Part shown: piece by piece, positions 39,573 to 52,260 of the stretch
Layout of the letters: every line of letters starts with the position of its first letter
Numbering within the stretch: the first letter of the stretch is position 1
NCBI GenBank assembly: GCA_029204225.1
Contig: CM055095.1
Location: 26,643,312 to 26,707,311 of the forward strand
Length of the DNA stretch: 64,000 bases
Source of the DNA: Diphasiastrum complanatum
Taxonomy: Eukaryota > Streptophyta > Lycopodiopsida > Lycopodiales > Lycopodiaceae
Direction: 5' to 3'
Made by a program: the position numbers and the translations under genes
The notes under the pieces: generated by a model
Told to the model about the DNA's origin: nothing
Seen by the model: only the letters and a program-made list of their open reading frames with translations
Database searches by the model: none

Positions 39573-39800
39573 TACAACCAAAGATTTCTAAATGGCTGAC
39601 ACTAGGCTTGTGCCCATGCCAAACTTCATGAGGAGTTTTGTTGTTAACAACTTTGGTGCTAGATCTGTTCTACACGTAACAGGCTGTGGTAGTAGCTTCT
39701 GCCCAGAACTTCACAGGTAGGTGTGCTTGATGTAGCATGGATCTGGCTAAGTTGAGAAGAGTTCGATTCTTCCTTTCTGCAATCCCATTTTACCAAAAAA
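39573..39800 (-). pseudogene. Integrase fragment of K
   Basis: Encodes NGIAERKNRTLLNLARSMLH, LPVKFWAEATTTACYV, a stop, then TPHEVWHGHKPSVSHLEIFG. This is the part after the catalytic Glu. Upstream integrase is not present; D2 starts 20 bp to the right. Confidence 0.82.
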
Positions 39801-39820
39801 TTACCATTTATGGTAGTTGG

Positions 39821-40333
39821 TATAAGGGAAGCTCCCTAAAATCCTGCTTACAAGATAACACACAATGGAAAACACACTATGGAGCAACCACCCAACCAAG
39901 TAGAAGCAACCAATCAACTCTAGTAGCTTCACCCCCAAGCCAAGGAACAAGAGGCATGAATGTAGAGTGAAACTCTGGCAATGAATCCATGATCACAATG
40001 AGGAGTAGGGCAAGTTTGGCCTCAATATATAGAGCCAAAAGCAACCTGGGCACATAGCCATGCATAGTCCTAAGTTCCCTATACATAGATTCACCTAGAA
40101 TAGAGTCCTAAGCATGGACCACATATTCATGGAATTGCTATTGATAACTCAACACATGCACACACTGTCTCATACCTTATCTAAACTCGATTTAGTGTGT
40201 TCTAGGCCTCACAAAAATATTAGTTACTTTCGGGTCACATCCAGTATGACGTGGCATAACTAACAGCTTGATTTACTGGAGTACCATGTATCCAAGACTA
40301 GGAGTATACTGAATCCTACTTAGTGGTATAACA
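39821..40333 (-). repeat. LTR of D2
   Basis: 513 bp, third LTR copy of the D family. Comparing the three copies fixes the left LTR edge at TATAAG, since the preceding bases differ (T, C and G). Confidence 0.88.
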
Positions 40334-43300
40334 ATCTTCCCTCCTTAAACTGCTTCTATCCTTAGAAGCTCTCTAAACATGAAAGAATTATAGTTCCTTT
40401 AACTTTCAATAATAACCGAGAAAATCATTATCCTTAGTCTGACTTTCATATCAAACAAGTACTCAAAGATGATCTCTGCACTAGAGTACAACTCAGGTTT
40501 GAAAAGTACACTAAGCGATAAATTTTCCATCTGGGTTACATTCATCACAAGTTAGTAACATCACCTTCACGTACAACACTTACATGAAACACTGGGTGAA
40601 ATAACCTAACTTAGGAGACTAAAGTTAAAGAAATAATAAAATAATTATAATTACAGTCTGAAATTATCCACAACTCTAACAGATAATTCATAAGTTTTCA
40701 AGTACAATTATCCTTAGAATCCAAATTCTAAGATATGATAATTCATTCAATTAGAATCTCTAGGAGAATCATTAAGATATAGAATGATTAAAACTCAAAT
40801 CTCAGTACCCCAGATACTCTTTCGAGTTAAATGCTCCTGTTTCTAGCACCAAATGCAAGAAAAAATAGCATTCATTCATCTTAATAGACTTGTGCGTCTC
40901 CTAAGATAACTGGAGAAAATGAAGAACTGTACTCAAGTTTCTGCAGACCATAAACTATAGCAGAATAACATCCACTAGAGAAATTAAATTCTCCACAAAT
41001 AAAATACTTATCTTGTGAGAATATCTATGAGATCCATAGGTCCTCAAATATAACACTGGAGTAGAGAGATTCAAAAACACTGATTCGAATTCTTACTCAA
41101 ATAATAGATCAAGAATTAATCATCACACTTAAAAATCACTACAATTCCTTATAATCTTCTGACAATAATTAAGTATCTATTTATGATTCGTCAACCATAA
41201 ATATTTAGATTCATATGATTCGTCAATCATAATTTCCTGAAATCCATATCATACTTAATCATTTACAAGATACTGGAGTATATGTCCAACATATCTCAGG
41301 AAATGTAAGAATCATTCCAAAATCTTTCCACTAAGAAAATACTGGATTTAGGAATATTCTTCACCCATGATTCTTTAACTGAAGTGCAAGATTCAAGTCT
41401 ATAAATCACTAGTAATTAAAAACTGAACGCATACCAAAATGACAATCATCTTCAACTACAAAACTTTGGATTACAATCCAAAGTCACATCTAGACATCCA
41501 AAGTCCTGCTGAATATCAATTCAATTGTTATTCTTGGATTCATTATGATTCGTTATCCATTTGAGCTCTCTAGGATACAATCACTAAGGAGCTGAGTCTA
41601 TTCCTTAACTAAGAAATACTCTATCCCAAGAATATTGTATATCCAATGCACATAATTTCAACTGATGAACCAAAATGATTCACTAATCATGCATCTTACA
41701 AGAAATATAATCAAAACCATCAGTTTCTAGTGAATCCACATCACACTGATTGTTTTACCAATTAATTTCATCCTAGAGTAATTAACTACTCAAGTTAATT
41801 GCCAATGATTCAGAAATCTTAAATGTCTAGGTGAAGAATTCAATTATACTACTATAACACCACATTTAGATCCTTACCCAAATCATTTATAAGTTAAATC
41901 CATAAATCTTCTATACAAAGATTTGTTAACTCTGTAAGTATCTGTCAAAACAATACTTGATCATATATTCATGTTCACCGACTAGGTTAAGTGCACCAGA
42001 TAACCTTATTAACTAGGAATACATAGTAGATTCATACAAGATTAATCGTGCACATATGAGAATAATCTCACTATGACCCAGTACATAAACACATTCTTAT
42101 CTGGCAGATTCTTCCAGAACCCACACATGTTATTCACATATCTCATTGAGATCTTGTAACTCAGCTACAAAATATTTTCTATTTCTCATGAGTAAATAAC
42201 ATATCCAATAAATCTCTGATATGAAATAGAATTCACTCTCAACAGTTTTTCAATCCAATTACTTGTAATAGCATAGTTTCTTCCACTCAAACAACCCCTC
42301 TCTGATCCTAGTACTAAAACTAAGATTAGATTGTTTCTATACAAATCTCTTAGACTTAAATTCTGATCAAACTTACTTCTATTCCAATCAAAATGGAATT
42401 AGTAACTTTTGACATTTTACTTTACTACTTATAGATAATGATTCAAATTCCAAACCTGTTCCAGTTCCAGATTGTCCACACAATCCCTAGAGAATTTCTC
42501 TTATTTGAAAAGTTCCAATTAGGCATCTTACTCTGAAACTATCCAAAATTTCTTTCAGATCCAATCTCATTTCTATACCCTAGCTGGTTCTCTTCCGAGA
42601 TCTATGCCACCAACAGATTCCAAATAGAATTTTATCCCACCACTTCACCCCTCCTTTTAAAGAAACTATAAATTTCCATAAAAGTTAATTGGAAAGATGA
42701 TATATGAAAATATGTAAATCCTAGAAAAGTTAGTAATAAGTGCTTCCACTAAAGGATTCACCTTATTACAAACAGGACTTCTCCTTCAAATATTTTCAAT
42801 CTGAATGATAGAAACTACTATTCCATCAAAATCCATTTATGCAACAGAGATATTCTAGGTTTAAATTATTGAAACATTTTAACTTTAGAATTTATCTGAA
42901 TTCCAAGTCTATTCACACAAGTTTATATTCGAGAAATCACTAAGAAGTAAAGGATTAATTAAGAAAGCGAAAAATAGATTTGAGGGCCTCTGATTTTGTA
43001 AATAATGAGATACCACAATGGGATCTAGATTAAACCTCAAAATTTCCCAAAATATCCCACATTTGATCGAATGGTTTTCTTCTTCCCATGTCGCGACTAG
43101 GTACTAAATACATCATTGATCATGAGATCTTTATAGTCCTAGAATTTCCTTTTCAAAATTACTGACATCCCATACCATCAGCTTTTCCTTCCAGAAAACC
43201 TTTAACCGCCTTATCTGATATTCTAGAGATCCAGTGATCATCTAGATGTCCTATAATCCATATAGGATATTATCTCTTGTTCCCAAACACTGGAGAATCC

Positions 43301-43569
43301 ATTTATTTGGATGACTGGCATGCCTATCAGATAGATACCCATAATCTACATCTGATTACGTGACTTAGACAGAAGAGTTAACATGGTTCACTATTACCCT
43401 ATGAACCTTTCTGGTTATTGACAAGCTTCGAAACCCTACTGATGTATCAAATCTAGGGACAAGCTTCTGTCAACTAACAGATCCAATGTAATCCCGTATC
43501 AGATTCCACTTCTAGACCTCACAATTGACATCCAAAACTGTGCATAACTCAATGGTTACAAAGATATAA
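39821..43569 (-). mobile_element. Non-coding LTR element D2, truncated
   Basis: The left LTR (39821-40333) and the interior up to 43569 match D1, with the same TATAAGGG start, ATAACA LTR end and CTTCCCTCCTT tract. Small indels distinguish them, for instance an extra stretch near 42665 in D2 and a missing stretch near 42920. It is cut at 43569, where a copia gag begins, so the primer-site end is lost. No gag or pol motif. Confidence 0.85.
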
Positions 43570-43570
43570 C

Positions 43571-44306
43571 TTGTTGATGTTTATGATGAATCCTTATCAC
43601 TCTCATCCTTTGACTTGTCCTTCTTGGAATGTTGATGATGCTCTTTGCCCATTCCTCTTGACTTGTCCTTTGTGAAGTATGCCTTCACCTCTCCGTCATT
43701 CTTCAAGGAAAGTTGATTGATCCTCATAAGCTTGTTCTCTTGCCTACACTCCTCAGAAACGAGAACTCCTTGTAGTGCCGCCAAGCTTGGAAGCTCCTCC
43801 TTGATTTCATAATATTGGACAAGATTTTCAAACTCTTTCTTCAATCCATTTAGGATCACTTGCATAGATCTTTGGATTGAGATTGTCTCCTATGCAAGAA
43901 AGATCTCTATGAAGATCTTTGACCTCAAAACATAATTTGAGGCACTCTCATCACTACTTTGGAAGCTTTGAAAACATTTGATTCCTTTGTGTGTGAGCAA
44001 CCTTGATGTGTTCCTTGCCTCATAGATGTATTTCAATGTGTCCCAAGCCTTGGACTAGGTACATGAGCCAATCTCCCTCAACACTTCATTGGAAACATTC
44101 ATCTTTATATTATGTAGGGCAATCCTAGCCCTCTTCTTCTACTTTTGGATCTCTTGGAGCACTTGAGGCTCCTCCTCAAGTCCTAGCACAATCTCCATCA
44201 CATCTTGGAGCACCAAAATGGACTCCATCCTCACCTTCCAAATTGCATAATTCGAGGTGTTCAATACATCACCATGCTCCAACAAAATGGAACCTAAGGA
44301 AGTCAT
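43571..44306 (-). pseudogene. Copia gag fragment L
   Basis: Minus strand: MTSLGSILLEHGDVLNTSNY, AIWKVRMESILVLQDVMEIVL, RARIALHNIKMNVSNEVLREIG, SKAWDTLKYIYEARNTSRLL, LNGLKKEFENLVQYYEI and a Lys and Asp-rich end. At least three in-frame stops, including TAG after QK and after SCT. The arrangement resembles gag of element G (59348 onward). Whether it belongs with K across D2 is not clear. Confidence 0.75.
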
Positions 44307-44614
44307 ATTCCTTTGACTAATTCACTTGTAATGGATCAAAAGGTGTTGCTCTCTATCTCTCTCAATAATGGATTCACAAAGGGTGTACTACCAACTCCAA
44401 TATGAAATCTTGCAACTTGGTGTGAGACCTATCTCACTAGCTCTACCAATCTCTCTCTCAAACTAGCAAACTCTCATCCCAAGATGGAGCAAGGACAAAA
44501 TTTGGGTCAAATTGATTCAAGCACACAAAAGCACTCAAAAAATTTCTAGAAATGACTCAAATATAATTCAATTGCATGAAACTATGTGGCTAGACATGAA
44601 GAGTGCATGGCTAT
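44307..44614. other. Leader-like sequence upstream of gag L
   Basis: No gene. Pyrimidine-rich patches (CTCTATCTCTCTC) are present. It could be the leader of L, but no primer site in the minus orientation was found. Confidence 0.35.
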
Positions 44615-44821
44615 TGTAGATGCCTGATCATATCGCTCTCTTTATGGTTGTCTAAGACAACCTACACATATATTCTTTTAGTTGAAAGAACGATCTAAGT
44701 AATAGTCTAATTTTTGCATTTCATTATAATTTCAACATTGTTTTTCTCTTGTTGGATAGGAATTGAGGATCCCTTAGGGTGTTGAGCACAGTTTCTTCCG
44801 TAGCTTAATGTATATCCAACA
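44615..44821 (+). repeat. LTR of element M (edges approximate)
   Basis: Ends ATCCAACA three bases before a plus-strand primer site. It contains a perfect hairpin GGTTGTCTAAGACAACC (44647-44663). The left edge TGTAGATG is a guess from the TG...CA rule. Only about 80 bp of M's interior follow before element E is inserted. Confidence 0.5.
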
Positions 44822-44824
44822 GAC

Positions 44825-44836
44825 TGGTATCAGAGC
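44825..44836 (+). other. Primer binding site of M
   Basis: Exact TGGTATCAGAGC, downstream of a sequence ending CAACA. It marks a plus-strand element different from E. Confidence 0.8.
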
Positions 44837-44917
44837 TGATAACTCATAGCCACACCAATATAGAGAGGAAACTCATGTGAAAAATACAGATCCAAAATGC
44901 AATTTTAATGGACCTCC

Positions 44918-45182
44918 TGTTAGAAATCAATGATAAACTTCATTGTTATTGTTTACGATGTACATTAATGTTGACAGTTGTTATCAGCTGTAATTAGCCG
45001 TAGGCTAGTCTATTAGTCTATTCGTAGGTTTTCTCTCTCTATCAGGGTTTAGAGTTTATATGTACATTTTATATTCAGTATGAGGTTAGTGTGATAGAGT
45101 GATATTGCGTGTTCTTCTTCCGTCTCCCTACCTGGTGATTGTTTATGGTGAACGCTTGATGTTGCATTTCTGATTGTTGACA
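44918..45182 (+). repeat. 5' LTR of E
   Basis: Starts TGTTAGAAATCAATG and ends GATTGTTGACA, followed directly by the primer site. It includes TTCTCTCTCTATCAGGG and a probable promoter TTTATATGTACA. Confidence 0.93.
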
Positions 45183-45194
45183 TGGTATCAGAGC
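45183..45194 (+). other. Primer binding site of E
   Basis: TGGTATCAGAGC abutting the 5' LTR. Confidence 0.95.
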
Positions 45195-45997
45195 TACGAT
45201 AGTCCTATGCGCCTGATCAGTGGATACAGCTTGTCACAGGCTCCGCAATGAAGTGAAAAAGTCCTTCACAGGAGGTGAAAGCTTGGAGAGACAAAAACGG
45301 CTGGAAGAAATTCTTCTTGATGTATTTTGCGGGTTTTGGAGCTCACAGTTATTAGTGGGGAACGAAGACACAGTCCCGGAGGCATCGAAAAGGCTAGGGC
45401 AGCATCAGACAGATTGAAAATTTGTTGAGTGGGAGAAGTTTTACAATAGTTTTTTAGTCTTTGTGAAAAGTATCATTTGTCAGAGAGTTGTGCCAAGAAA
45501 TCTCTCATTTGTTTGTTTGTGTTACTGCAAATCACACCAGATAGTGTCTAGTACTACCATTTAGAGCTTTGAGGCTTCATACCTTTCACATTATTGATAT
45601 CTGTATGTTTGAACGATCACTCGTTTCGAAATCTAAGCAAAGAGGAGGCGGCGTAGCCGCCGCGCCAAAGTAGAGAATCTAGAATATTCCTTATGAAAGT
45701 TCTTATATTCCCTCTTTTTTATATTCGTACCAATATCGGATCCAAGCGCGCTAGCTGAAGAGAAACTTGAGTAGTCGTACATCAACGCTCCAGTTCGATA
45801 TTCCATGCTCCAATATTGGATCCACGCGCACAAGTTAAAGAGGATCATGAGCAGTCGTACTTTTGCGCTCCATTCCGATATCAGGTGTATAACCAAAAAA
45901 AAAATTATTATACAGTTCTGTGGCATGATAAAATCTGGAGACTAAGTTGTGTGCTCAGATTGAGCCATTTTTGTGATCCAGACTTGTCTATCCAGTA
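45195..45997 (+). other. Long leader of E
   Basis: About 800 bp between primer site and gag. It contains an open frame of 65 codons (45220-45417) without a known motif, a perfect GGCGGC-GTA-GCCGCC hairpin (45647-45661), and an imperfect 80-bp tandem duplication (45731-45890; both units contain CAATATyGGATCCA and AGTCGTAC). The hairpin and duplication could be RNA packaging or dimerisation elements, but that is inference. Confidence 0.6.
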
Positions 45998-46105
45998 ATG
46001 GCAACTCTAAGCGAGAGTGTCCTCAATGAGTCAAGCAAATTGGAAGGAGCTGGCAACTATGTAGTTTGGAGATTCAAACTGAAGAACATTTTGATGGAAA
46101 AGGAG
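45998..46105 (+). pseudogene. Gag N-terminus of E, cut by F
   Basis: ATG at 45998: MATLSESVLNESSKLEGAGN, then YVVWRFKLKNILMEKE. The frame stops at the AGGAG target duplication of F and resumes at 51168 with LWEIVTGEET. Confidence 0.85.
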
Positions 46106-46388
46106 TGTAGTCGATTGTAGTATAGGGGTCCGTTCACTGGGAGCCGCCCGTGCACACCTGCATAGCAAGAGAGAGAGAAGGGAGATAGAGAAAGGAGATA
46201 GAGAGGTAGAGAGAGGAGAGAAGAGAGAAAGAGAGTAGAGAGTTCCCCAAGAATGGTTGGGGCTATGGGGGCTCGAGCGCCTATCCATAGCTATGCACCA
46301 TTCACCCTTGGAGAGAGAGGGAGAGAGAGCCTAAGTTGAGAAAGGCCTTGGGGGCTCGAGCGCCTACCCAAAGCTATTCTATCCCAAT

Positions 46389-46473
<85 letters not shown>

Positions 46474-46932
46474 TATTGAGAAGAAAATGAAGATATGTAC
46501 AATGGGAAATGGCCTCCTTATACAGTTGAGGAGAGAGGGACATCTTGGCTCTCATTGGCCTATTTACAATGGCATCCTAGCCCTTCAAACTAATTGAACT
46601 TCAATCTAATGGTTCATTAGGAAAAGGGCCAAACTCACATGATTCATGTGAGTTTGAGAGATTCCCTTTTAACTTAGAACCTTATGAACTTGACTTTGGG
46701 CTTTTTAATTAATGTATTCTAACTAAGGCCCCAAGTCTTTTATTCAAGTTCTACCTAACCATTTTGCGTGCTCATTGGGTTGGGCTTACACACGCAGGAC
46801 GCCAGTGCCCTCACACTTATTATTCTAACTGTACATTGCACTATGACGGGGCCCACTAAGTAAGGCTTGGACAACAGTATTTCAAGTGGTGGGACCCACT
46901 TGTTCATTATTGTGCAGGAAATACCCACAACA
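46106..46932 (-). repeat. 3' LTR of F
   Basis: 827 bp. It holds a (GA)n run at 46392-46470. It lacks the long run found at 50356-50449 of the other LTR, where only scattered GAGA patches occur. The TATA box of the other LTR reads TATACAG here. Confidence 0.92.
46392..46470 (-). repeat. (GA)n microsatellite in F 3' LTR
   Basis: An uninterrupted GA run, CT on the element strand, downstream of the position of the LTR TATA box. Confidence 0.95.
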
Positions 46933-47255
46933 GGGTCCACGGCCCACAGTAGTGCCAGTCCCTTGGCACTAGGCTGCAACTGTCGTGAAGGGGTGCTGTT
47001 GTTGGTTCTTTTATTGCTGGGACATGGGTGCTTCAGAAAAAGCGTGGATAAAATTCGCTTATGTAAATCCTGAGGCTTTATTGGATGATGGCGATAAGCA
47101 AGAACTTGGACTTGCCAGATTTTCAATAATACCCATAAGGGTCTGGTGGACATTTCGGATAACCTTGTTCATTGACAATTGGGTAGTCGAGGTATGCCAT
47201 CTGAGGATCCTCATAGATCGGCATAACTGGTCCCAATGTCATGGACTCCCCCAAA

Positions 47256-48934
47256 TCACGTGTTTGCTTGATTATCTTGTCTGTCCAGGTATTCGAAGTA
47301 TGCATCAGCCTGACGACTTTCCTCAGCAGTCAATATCATAGATTTAGGACAAGGCTTTGTCATTGTAGGTTCTGGTTCTTGTTGTACAATTGGCCATTTT
47401 GGGCTTGGATTCCCTGGATTTGGCCGTCTAAGCAATGTGATATCCTGATGTAGCTTTGTGGTGGCCAGATGTTGAGTGGAACATTCCGACTGTGGTTGGG
47501 TCTTGCTTATGATTGGCGTTGAAATCAGAGGACAGTCTCCCATCTTAGTCTTTTCTTTCTCAATGAATGCTCTCTTGAAGGTGGTACAGATGGATCGTTG
47601 TGTTGACCTATAGTCAGTTTGCCTTCAAGTTGCGTGGTTGACATGAGGCCCCTTTGTAATTCATCCACCAGAAGTTGTGGCAACATTTGTTTAATGAGGC
47701 TTGGTAGAATCTACTAGATTGCATTTGTTGCCAATTTCTTGACTTCTTCTGCTACCCTTGGTTGGCTAGATTTTACCCACTCTGTCTTCTGTGGTGTTGG
47801 TGATTCATGTGTGGCCGTGTCAACTTGTTTCTGGATCTTTCTCTCGTTCCTTCCATCCGCATCTGCTTCGTAACCAGGTGGCACTAGAAGTTTGCATTTG
47901 TAGTGCAGCTTCTCGGTTGGTGGATTTGCATGGTCATACATAGGTTGTCGATTCAAGCAAGTAGGAGTCATAACTGCTTTTCTTGGATCTCTTAGTGGAC
48001 AATCACGACATGGGTGATTGATGCCGCATTGTTCACACCAAGTATAGAAGGAGGACAGATCATTTCAGTGTGGGCATTTTGATCTACGATGTTTATCTCC
48101 ACATCCGAAACACCGTACCATGTGTAAGATTCCGTCACCTCTCAATTGATGCGTGTACACCGGTATCAGGTCTCCTTTGATCCCTTCCAAGAAATATAGT
48201 GGTGAGCCAGTTTGAACTTCCCCTGCCTGGGATAATCCGCTCGCTGATATAACCAATACTTCCACCGAACCTTGCCTAGCCACTAGAGAATATTCTGAAA
48301 GTCCTGAGACCGATCCATTTTCTTTGGAGGAGCGATCTGATGGCAAGCTAGATGGCATAGATGAGGATTTTGTTGATTGATTTCCACTCTCCAGAATTCT
48401 CTTATTGGATTGATTTCGTAATCTCAGATTCTGAACTGGACATTGAGGTGTTGGATGTTTTCCAAAACAATAATGGCACTGGTCCAGTGGTCGAATCTTC
48501 CGATTGGCAATTTGTGGTTCTGGGAGGTAATCAGATTGACTGCACATCTCATCGATGTCACTGACAACTTGCATCTGATCGTTCGTGTTGCTAGTACTTT
48601 GGCTAGCGTTGTCTGTGGCATCTTGTGGATTAGATGCTCTATCATCCTTGATTGTTTGAATGTTGGATATGGGCTGTGATGGTGTATGCAAGATCTGTGC
48701 TTCTGCAATAGCGGCTACCTTACAGAGTTCGTTTGGATTGGTATATGATGTAAAAGATGACATACAAATCTTGATCTTGTGTGGTAATCTGGCATAGAAA
48801 AATGCCATTTTGTGGTGACTAGGAAGACCGGAATTCCAATCTCCCGCCATCTTGACAAATCGTGCAGTGTAGCCCTTGAGAGTTTCTCCGGAAAGCATCG
48901 AGATTTGGGCAAGCTGCTCATACATTGCCATGGC
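47256..48934 (-). pseudogene. Gag-like protein of F with three CX2CX3HX4C knuckles
   Basis: Minus strand. The N-terminus (from the ATG at 48931) has a capsid-like helical region: SGETLKGYTARFVKMAGDWN, then LPHKIKICMSSF. A long Ser, Asn and Gln linker follows. Three knuckles are present: CHYCFGKHPTPQC (about 48450), CFGCGDKHRRSKC (about 48075-48115) and CEQCGINHPCRDC (about 48000-48045). All have three residues, not four, between the second Cys and His. An in-frame TGA (48065-48067) separates the second and third, two adjacent TAGs lie at 47711-47716, and a frame change near 47540 leads to a Pro-rich tail ending at 47256. With these removed the protein would be near 550 residues. A splice-acceptor-like ACAACAG lies just before the ATG. 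Confidence 0.72.
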
Positions 48935-49420
48935 CTGTTGTGTACAAGATGAAGATGATATAGAGTGGTGTGGTGATGTACGAGAGAGAGATTGGGGGAT
49001 GCAGTTTTTGAAATGTGTATGAGGGAATTGATGATGAGGAGATGGAAGAGGAAAAGAAAAGCAGAAATATTCCTTTGTCTAGAACATTCACGGTTTGGGC
49101 AAGGGTAGATTTTATAAATAAATTCAATTATGCCCTTCCAGCGAAAGTCTTATGACGAGGGATGATAATTGGAAAAGTGTTTATGTAGGTTTTTTGGCAA
49201 AGGGTTAGTTTTGCTTCAAAAAACTACTTTTCGACACTTCTCCACAAGTTTATAGAAGGATTTTTCAATACCAGCTATAACTCTCTTTAGACTTGGTGGT
49301 TTTGGGAGGAGTCTATCAAAGACAAAGTCACTCACCAAAGAGGCTTGGGCTAAAATTATTATGATATTTTTTTTAGAAAAGGGCCTTCGACAGTAGTATT
49401 TTTATTTTTTATAGAAAAAT

Positions 49421-49723
49421 AAACCCTTGCAGATTTCTCTGTGTCCTGGTCTCAACGAGATGGAACTTCAGAGGCCTCTACAAAAGTTTGTTGTTTTTTT
49501 TTTTTTTGTTGACAACAAACCCTTGCAGATTTCTCTGTGTCCTGGTCTTAGTGAGGCTAAGATGGAACTTCGGAGGCCTTTACAAAAGTTTGTTGTTTGT
49601 TGTTTTTTTTTTTTTTGACAACAAACCCTTGCAGATTTCTCTGTGTCCTGGTCTTAGTGAGACTAAGATAGAACTTCAAAGGCCTTTACAAAAGTTTGTT
49701 GTTTGTTTGTTTTTTTTTTTTTT
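49421..49723. repeat. Three tandem repeats of about 100 bp in the F leader
   Basis: AAACCCTTGCAGATTTCTCTGTGTCCTGG starts at 49421, 49517 and 49623 (periods 96 and 106). Each unit ends in GTTTGTTG followed by 12-15 T. The GTTTGTTG before each T run and the CAACAAAC after it can pair, so each junction can fold into a hairpin with a poly-T loop. Confidence 0.9.
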
Positions 49724-50349
49724 AGCGATGCCGTAAAAAATGAAAAGTAACCGATAGGATGTGAGGAGACTCGAAGGGAAAAAAAACTTGTTTGAGAAAG
49801 AAATGTAAAAGAGAGTTAAAGAACCGTGAAAAAGAAAAGCTTAAAAAATACTTAGGTAACTTATGAGAAGGGAGGGGAAACTTAAAAAAATAAAATGATT
49901 AGAAAACAGAAACGAGTACTTTGAAAAAAGGAAGGAGAAGGGAAAAGCTTGAAATAAGTGAACTAAAGTCATAATAGTGGGCAATTTGGAAAAAACCTTA
50001 ATAAAAAATTAACTACACAATATATGGCCTAAAAAATTAAAATTACTACTTAAAAAACAAAACTAATCCCTTGAGAGCTTGGGTTTTTTGTAATGGAAAT
50101 GGAAGATTCTGGAGAATGGGAAAAAGAGGAGGTGAGGGAGAGGAAGCAGAAAAGAGTGGAGAGAGAAGTGAAGAAATAGAGAGTTTGAAAGACAGCTATG
50201 CAATGAGCAACGTTGGCGCTCCTCGACGACGACGCCAATTGTAGTCGGTTGTAGTATAAGGGTCCGTTCACTGGGAGCCGCCCCTACACACCTGCATAGC
50301 AAGAGAGAAAGAAGGGAGATATAGAAAGGAGATAGAGAGGTAGAGAGAG

Positions 50350-50452
<103 letters not shown>

Positions 50453-50608
50453 AGAGAGTAGAGAGTTCCCCAAGGATGGTTGGGGCCATGGGGGCTCGAG
50501 CGCCTACCCATAGCTATGCACCATTCACCCTTGGAGAGAGAGGGAGAGAGAGCCTAAGTTGAGAAAGGCCTTGGGGGCTCGAGCGCCTACCCAAAGCCAT
50601 TCTATCCC

Positions 50609-50708
<100 letters not shown>

Positions 50709-50751
50709 TATTGAGAAGAAAATGAAGATATGTACAATGGGAAATGGCCTC

Positions 50752-50759
50752 TTTATATA
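50752..50759 (-). promoter_or_regulatory. TATA box of F 5' LTR
   Basis: TTTATATA on the plus strand, TATATAAA on the element strand, upstream of the CT tract. Confidence 0.6.
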
Positions 50760-51167
50760 GTTGAGGAGAGAGGGCCATCTTGGCTCTCATTGGCCTATTT
50801 ACAATGGCATCCTAGCCCTTCAAACTAATTGAACTTCAATCTAATTGTTCATTAGGAAAAGGGCCAAACTCACATGATTCATGTGAGTTCGAGAGATTCC
50901 CTTTTAACTTAGAACCTTATGAACTTGACTTTGGGCTTTTTAATTAATTTATTCTAACTAAGGCCCCAAGTCTTTTATTCAAGTTCTACCTAACCATTTT
51001 GCGTGCTCATTGGATTGGGCTTACACACGCAGGACGCCAGTGCCCTCACACTTATTATTCTAACTGTACATTGCACTGTGGCGGGGCCCACTAGGTAAGG
51101 CTTGGCCAACAGTATTTCAAGTGGTGGGACCCACTTGTTCATTATTGTGCAAGAAATACCCACAACA

Positions 51168-52260
51168 AGGAGCTATGGGAGATCGTGACAGGTGAAGAGA
51201 CAAAGCCATTGATTGAAGAAGATCAACGTGCATTTGACCGGAGAAAATGAAAAGCACAAAATGTCATCAACTTATCAGTTAGAGATGCAATTATTCCCTA
51301 CATTTCGGATTCAGAAGGACCAAAAGAAGCATGGGATACGTTGAAGGCATTGTTTGAGACCATGAACACATCTCGAGTGCTATTCCTTAAGACGAAGCTG
51401 CACACATTGCGGATGGATGATGGTGCAACTATTGCTGATCACCTACTGAAAAATCAAAGAGATTCATGACCAATTAGCAGCAGTTGGAGAGTGAGTACAT
51501 GATTGTGAGATTGGGGAGATCATGATAGGTGAAGAGACAAGGCCATTGATTGAAGAAGATCAACATGCATTTGACAGGAGAAAACAGAAAGCACAGAATG
51601 TCACCGACTTATCAGTTAGAGATGCAATTATTCCCTACATTTTGGATTCAGAAGGACCAAAAGAAGCATGGGATACGTTGAAGGCATTGTTTGAGACCAC
51701 AAACACATCTCGAGTGCTATTCCTGAAGATGAAGCTGCACACATTGCGGATGGATGATGGTGCAACTATTGCTGATCACCTACTGAAGATCAAAGAGATT
51801 CGTGACCAATTAGCAGCAGTTGGAGAGCAAGTACAGGATCATGAAATTGTGCAGTTGACATTGAATAGTTTGAGTGACTCACATTAGATGTTTGTGACAA
51901 GTATAGCCACATGGGAAAATCTTCCAACCTATGAAGAGTTAGGTGGATTGCTTTTGCAGGAAGAACAACGTCAAGATAACTTGAGTCATCGCAACAGGAG
52001 ATTTGATCAAGCTCTTGCAGTCATGGGACATGGTGGTAGATTTGATCGTGGAAGACACCAATCAAGAGGTGGAAACTCAAATCATGGATCATTCCAACAA
52101 TTTCAAGAACAATCCAATGATGGCCCAAATTGAGGCAATTGGAATCAAGGCCTAGGTCAAGGACGCGGCTATTCCAGGCAAAATAAACCTGGAAATTGTA
52201 GGTATTGCAACAAACCTGGCCATTGGGAGCGTGAATGCTTCAAGAAACAGAAGGAGATGG
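51168..52260 (+). pseudogene. Gag and nucleocapsid of E
   Basis: Gag resumes after F with LWEIVTGEETKPLIEEDQ. A 337-bp tandem duplication (51179-51852) follows; the first copy has stops, the second is open (51522-51887) and reads GEETRPLIEEDQHAFDRRKQ, LRMDDGATIADHLLKIKEIR and LTLNSLSDSH. A TAG at 51885-51887 interrupts before MFVTSIATWENLPTYEELGG. After a Gly, Arg and Gln-rich stretch the knuckle CRYCNKPGHWERECFKKQ (about 52198-52250) is intact. Confidence 0.85.
51179..51852 (+). repeat. 337-bp tandem duplication in E gag
   Basis: 51179-51515 and 51516-51852 share long runs such as GGTGAAGAGACAA, AGAGATGCAATTATTCCCTA and CGGATGGATGATGGTGC. The period is not a multiple of three. The first copy has lost its frame (TGA at the Gln/Arg position after DRRK). 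Confidence 0.92.

Larger units (their letters stand above)
37359..39820 (-). mobile_element. Ty1/copia fragment K
   Basis: Minus strand, from left to right: an LTR piece ending CTCCAACA at 37518, a polypurine tract (37519-37527, AAGGGAGAC on the element strand), RNase H, RT, linker, a foreign insertion of about 660 bp, and part of integrase. The RT N-terminal half is deleted. The right side ends where D2 begins. Confidence 0.75.
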
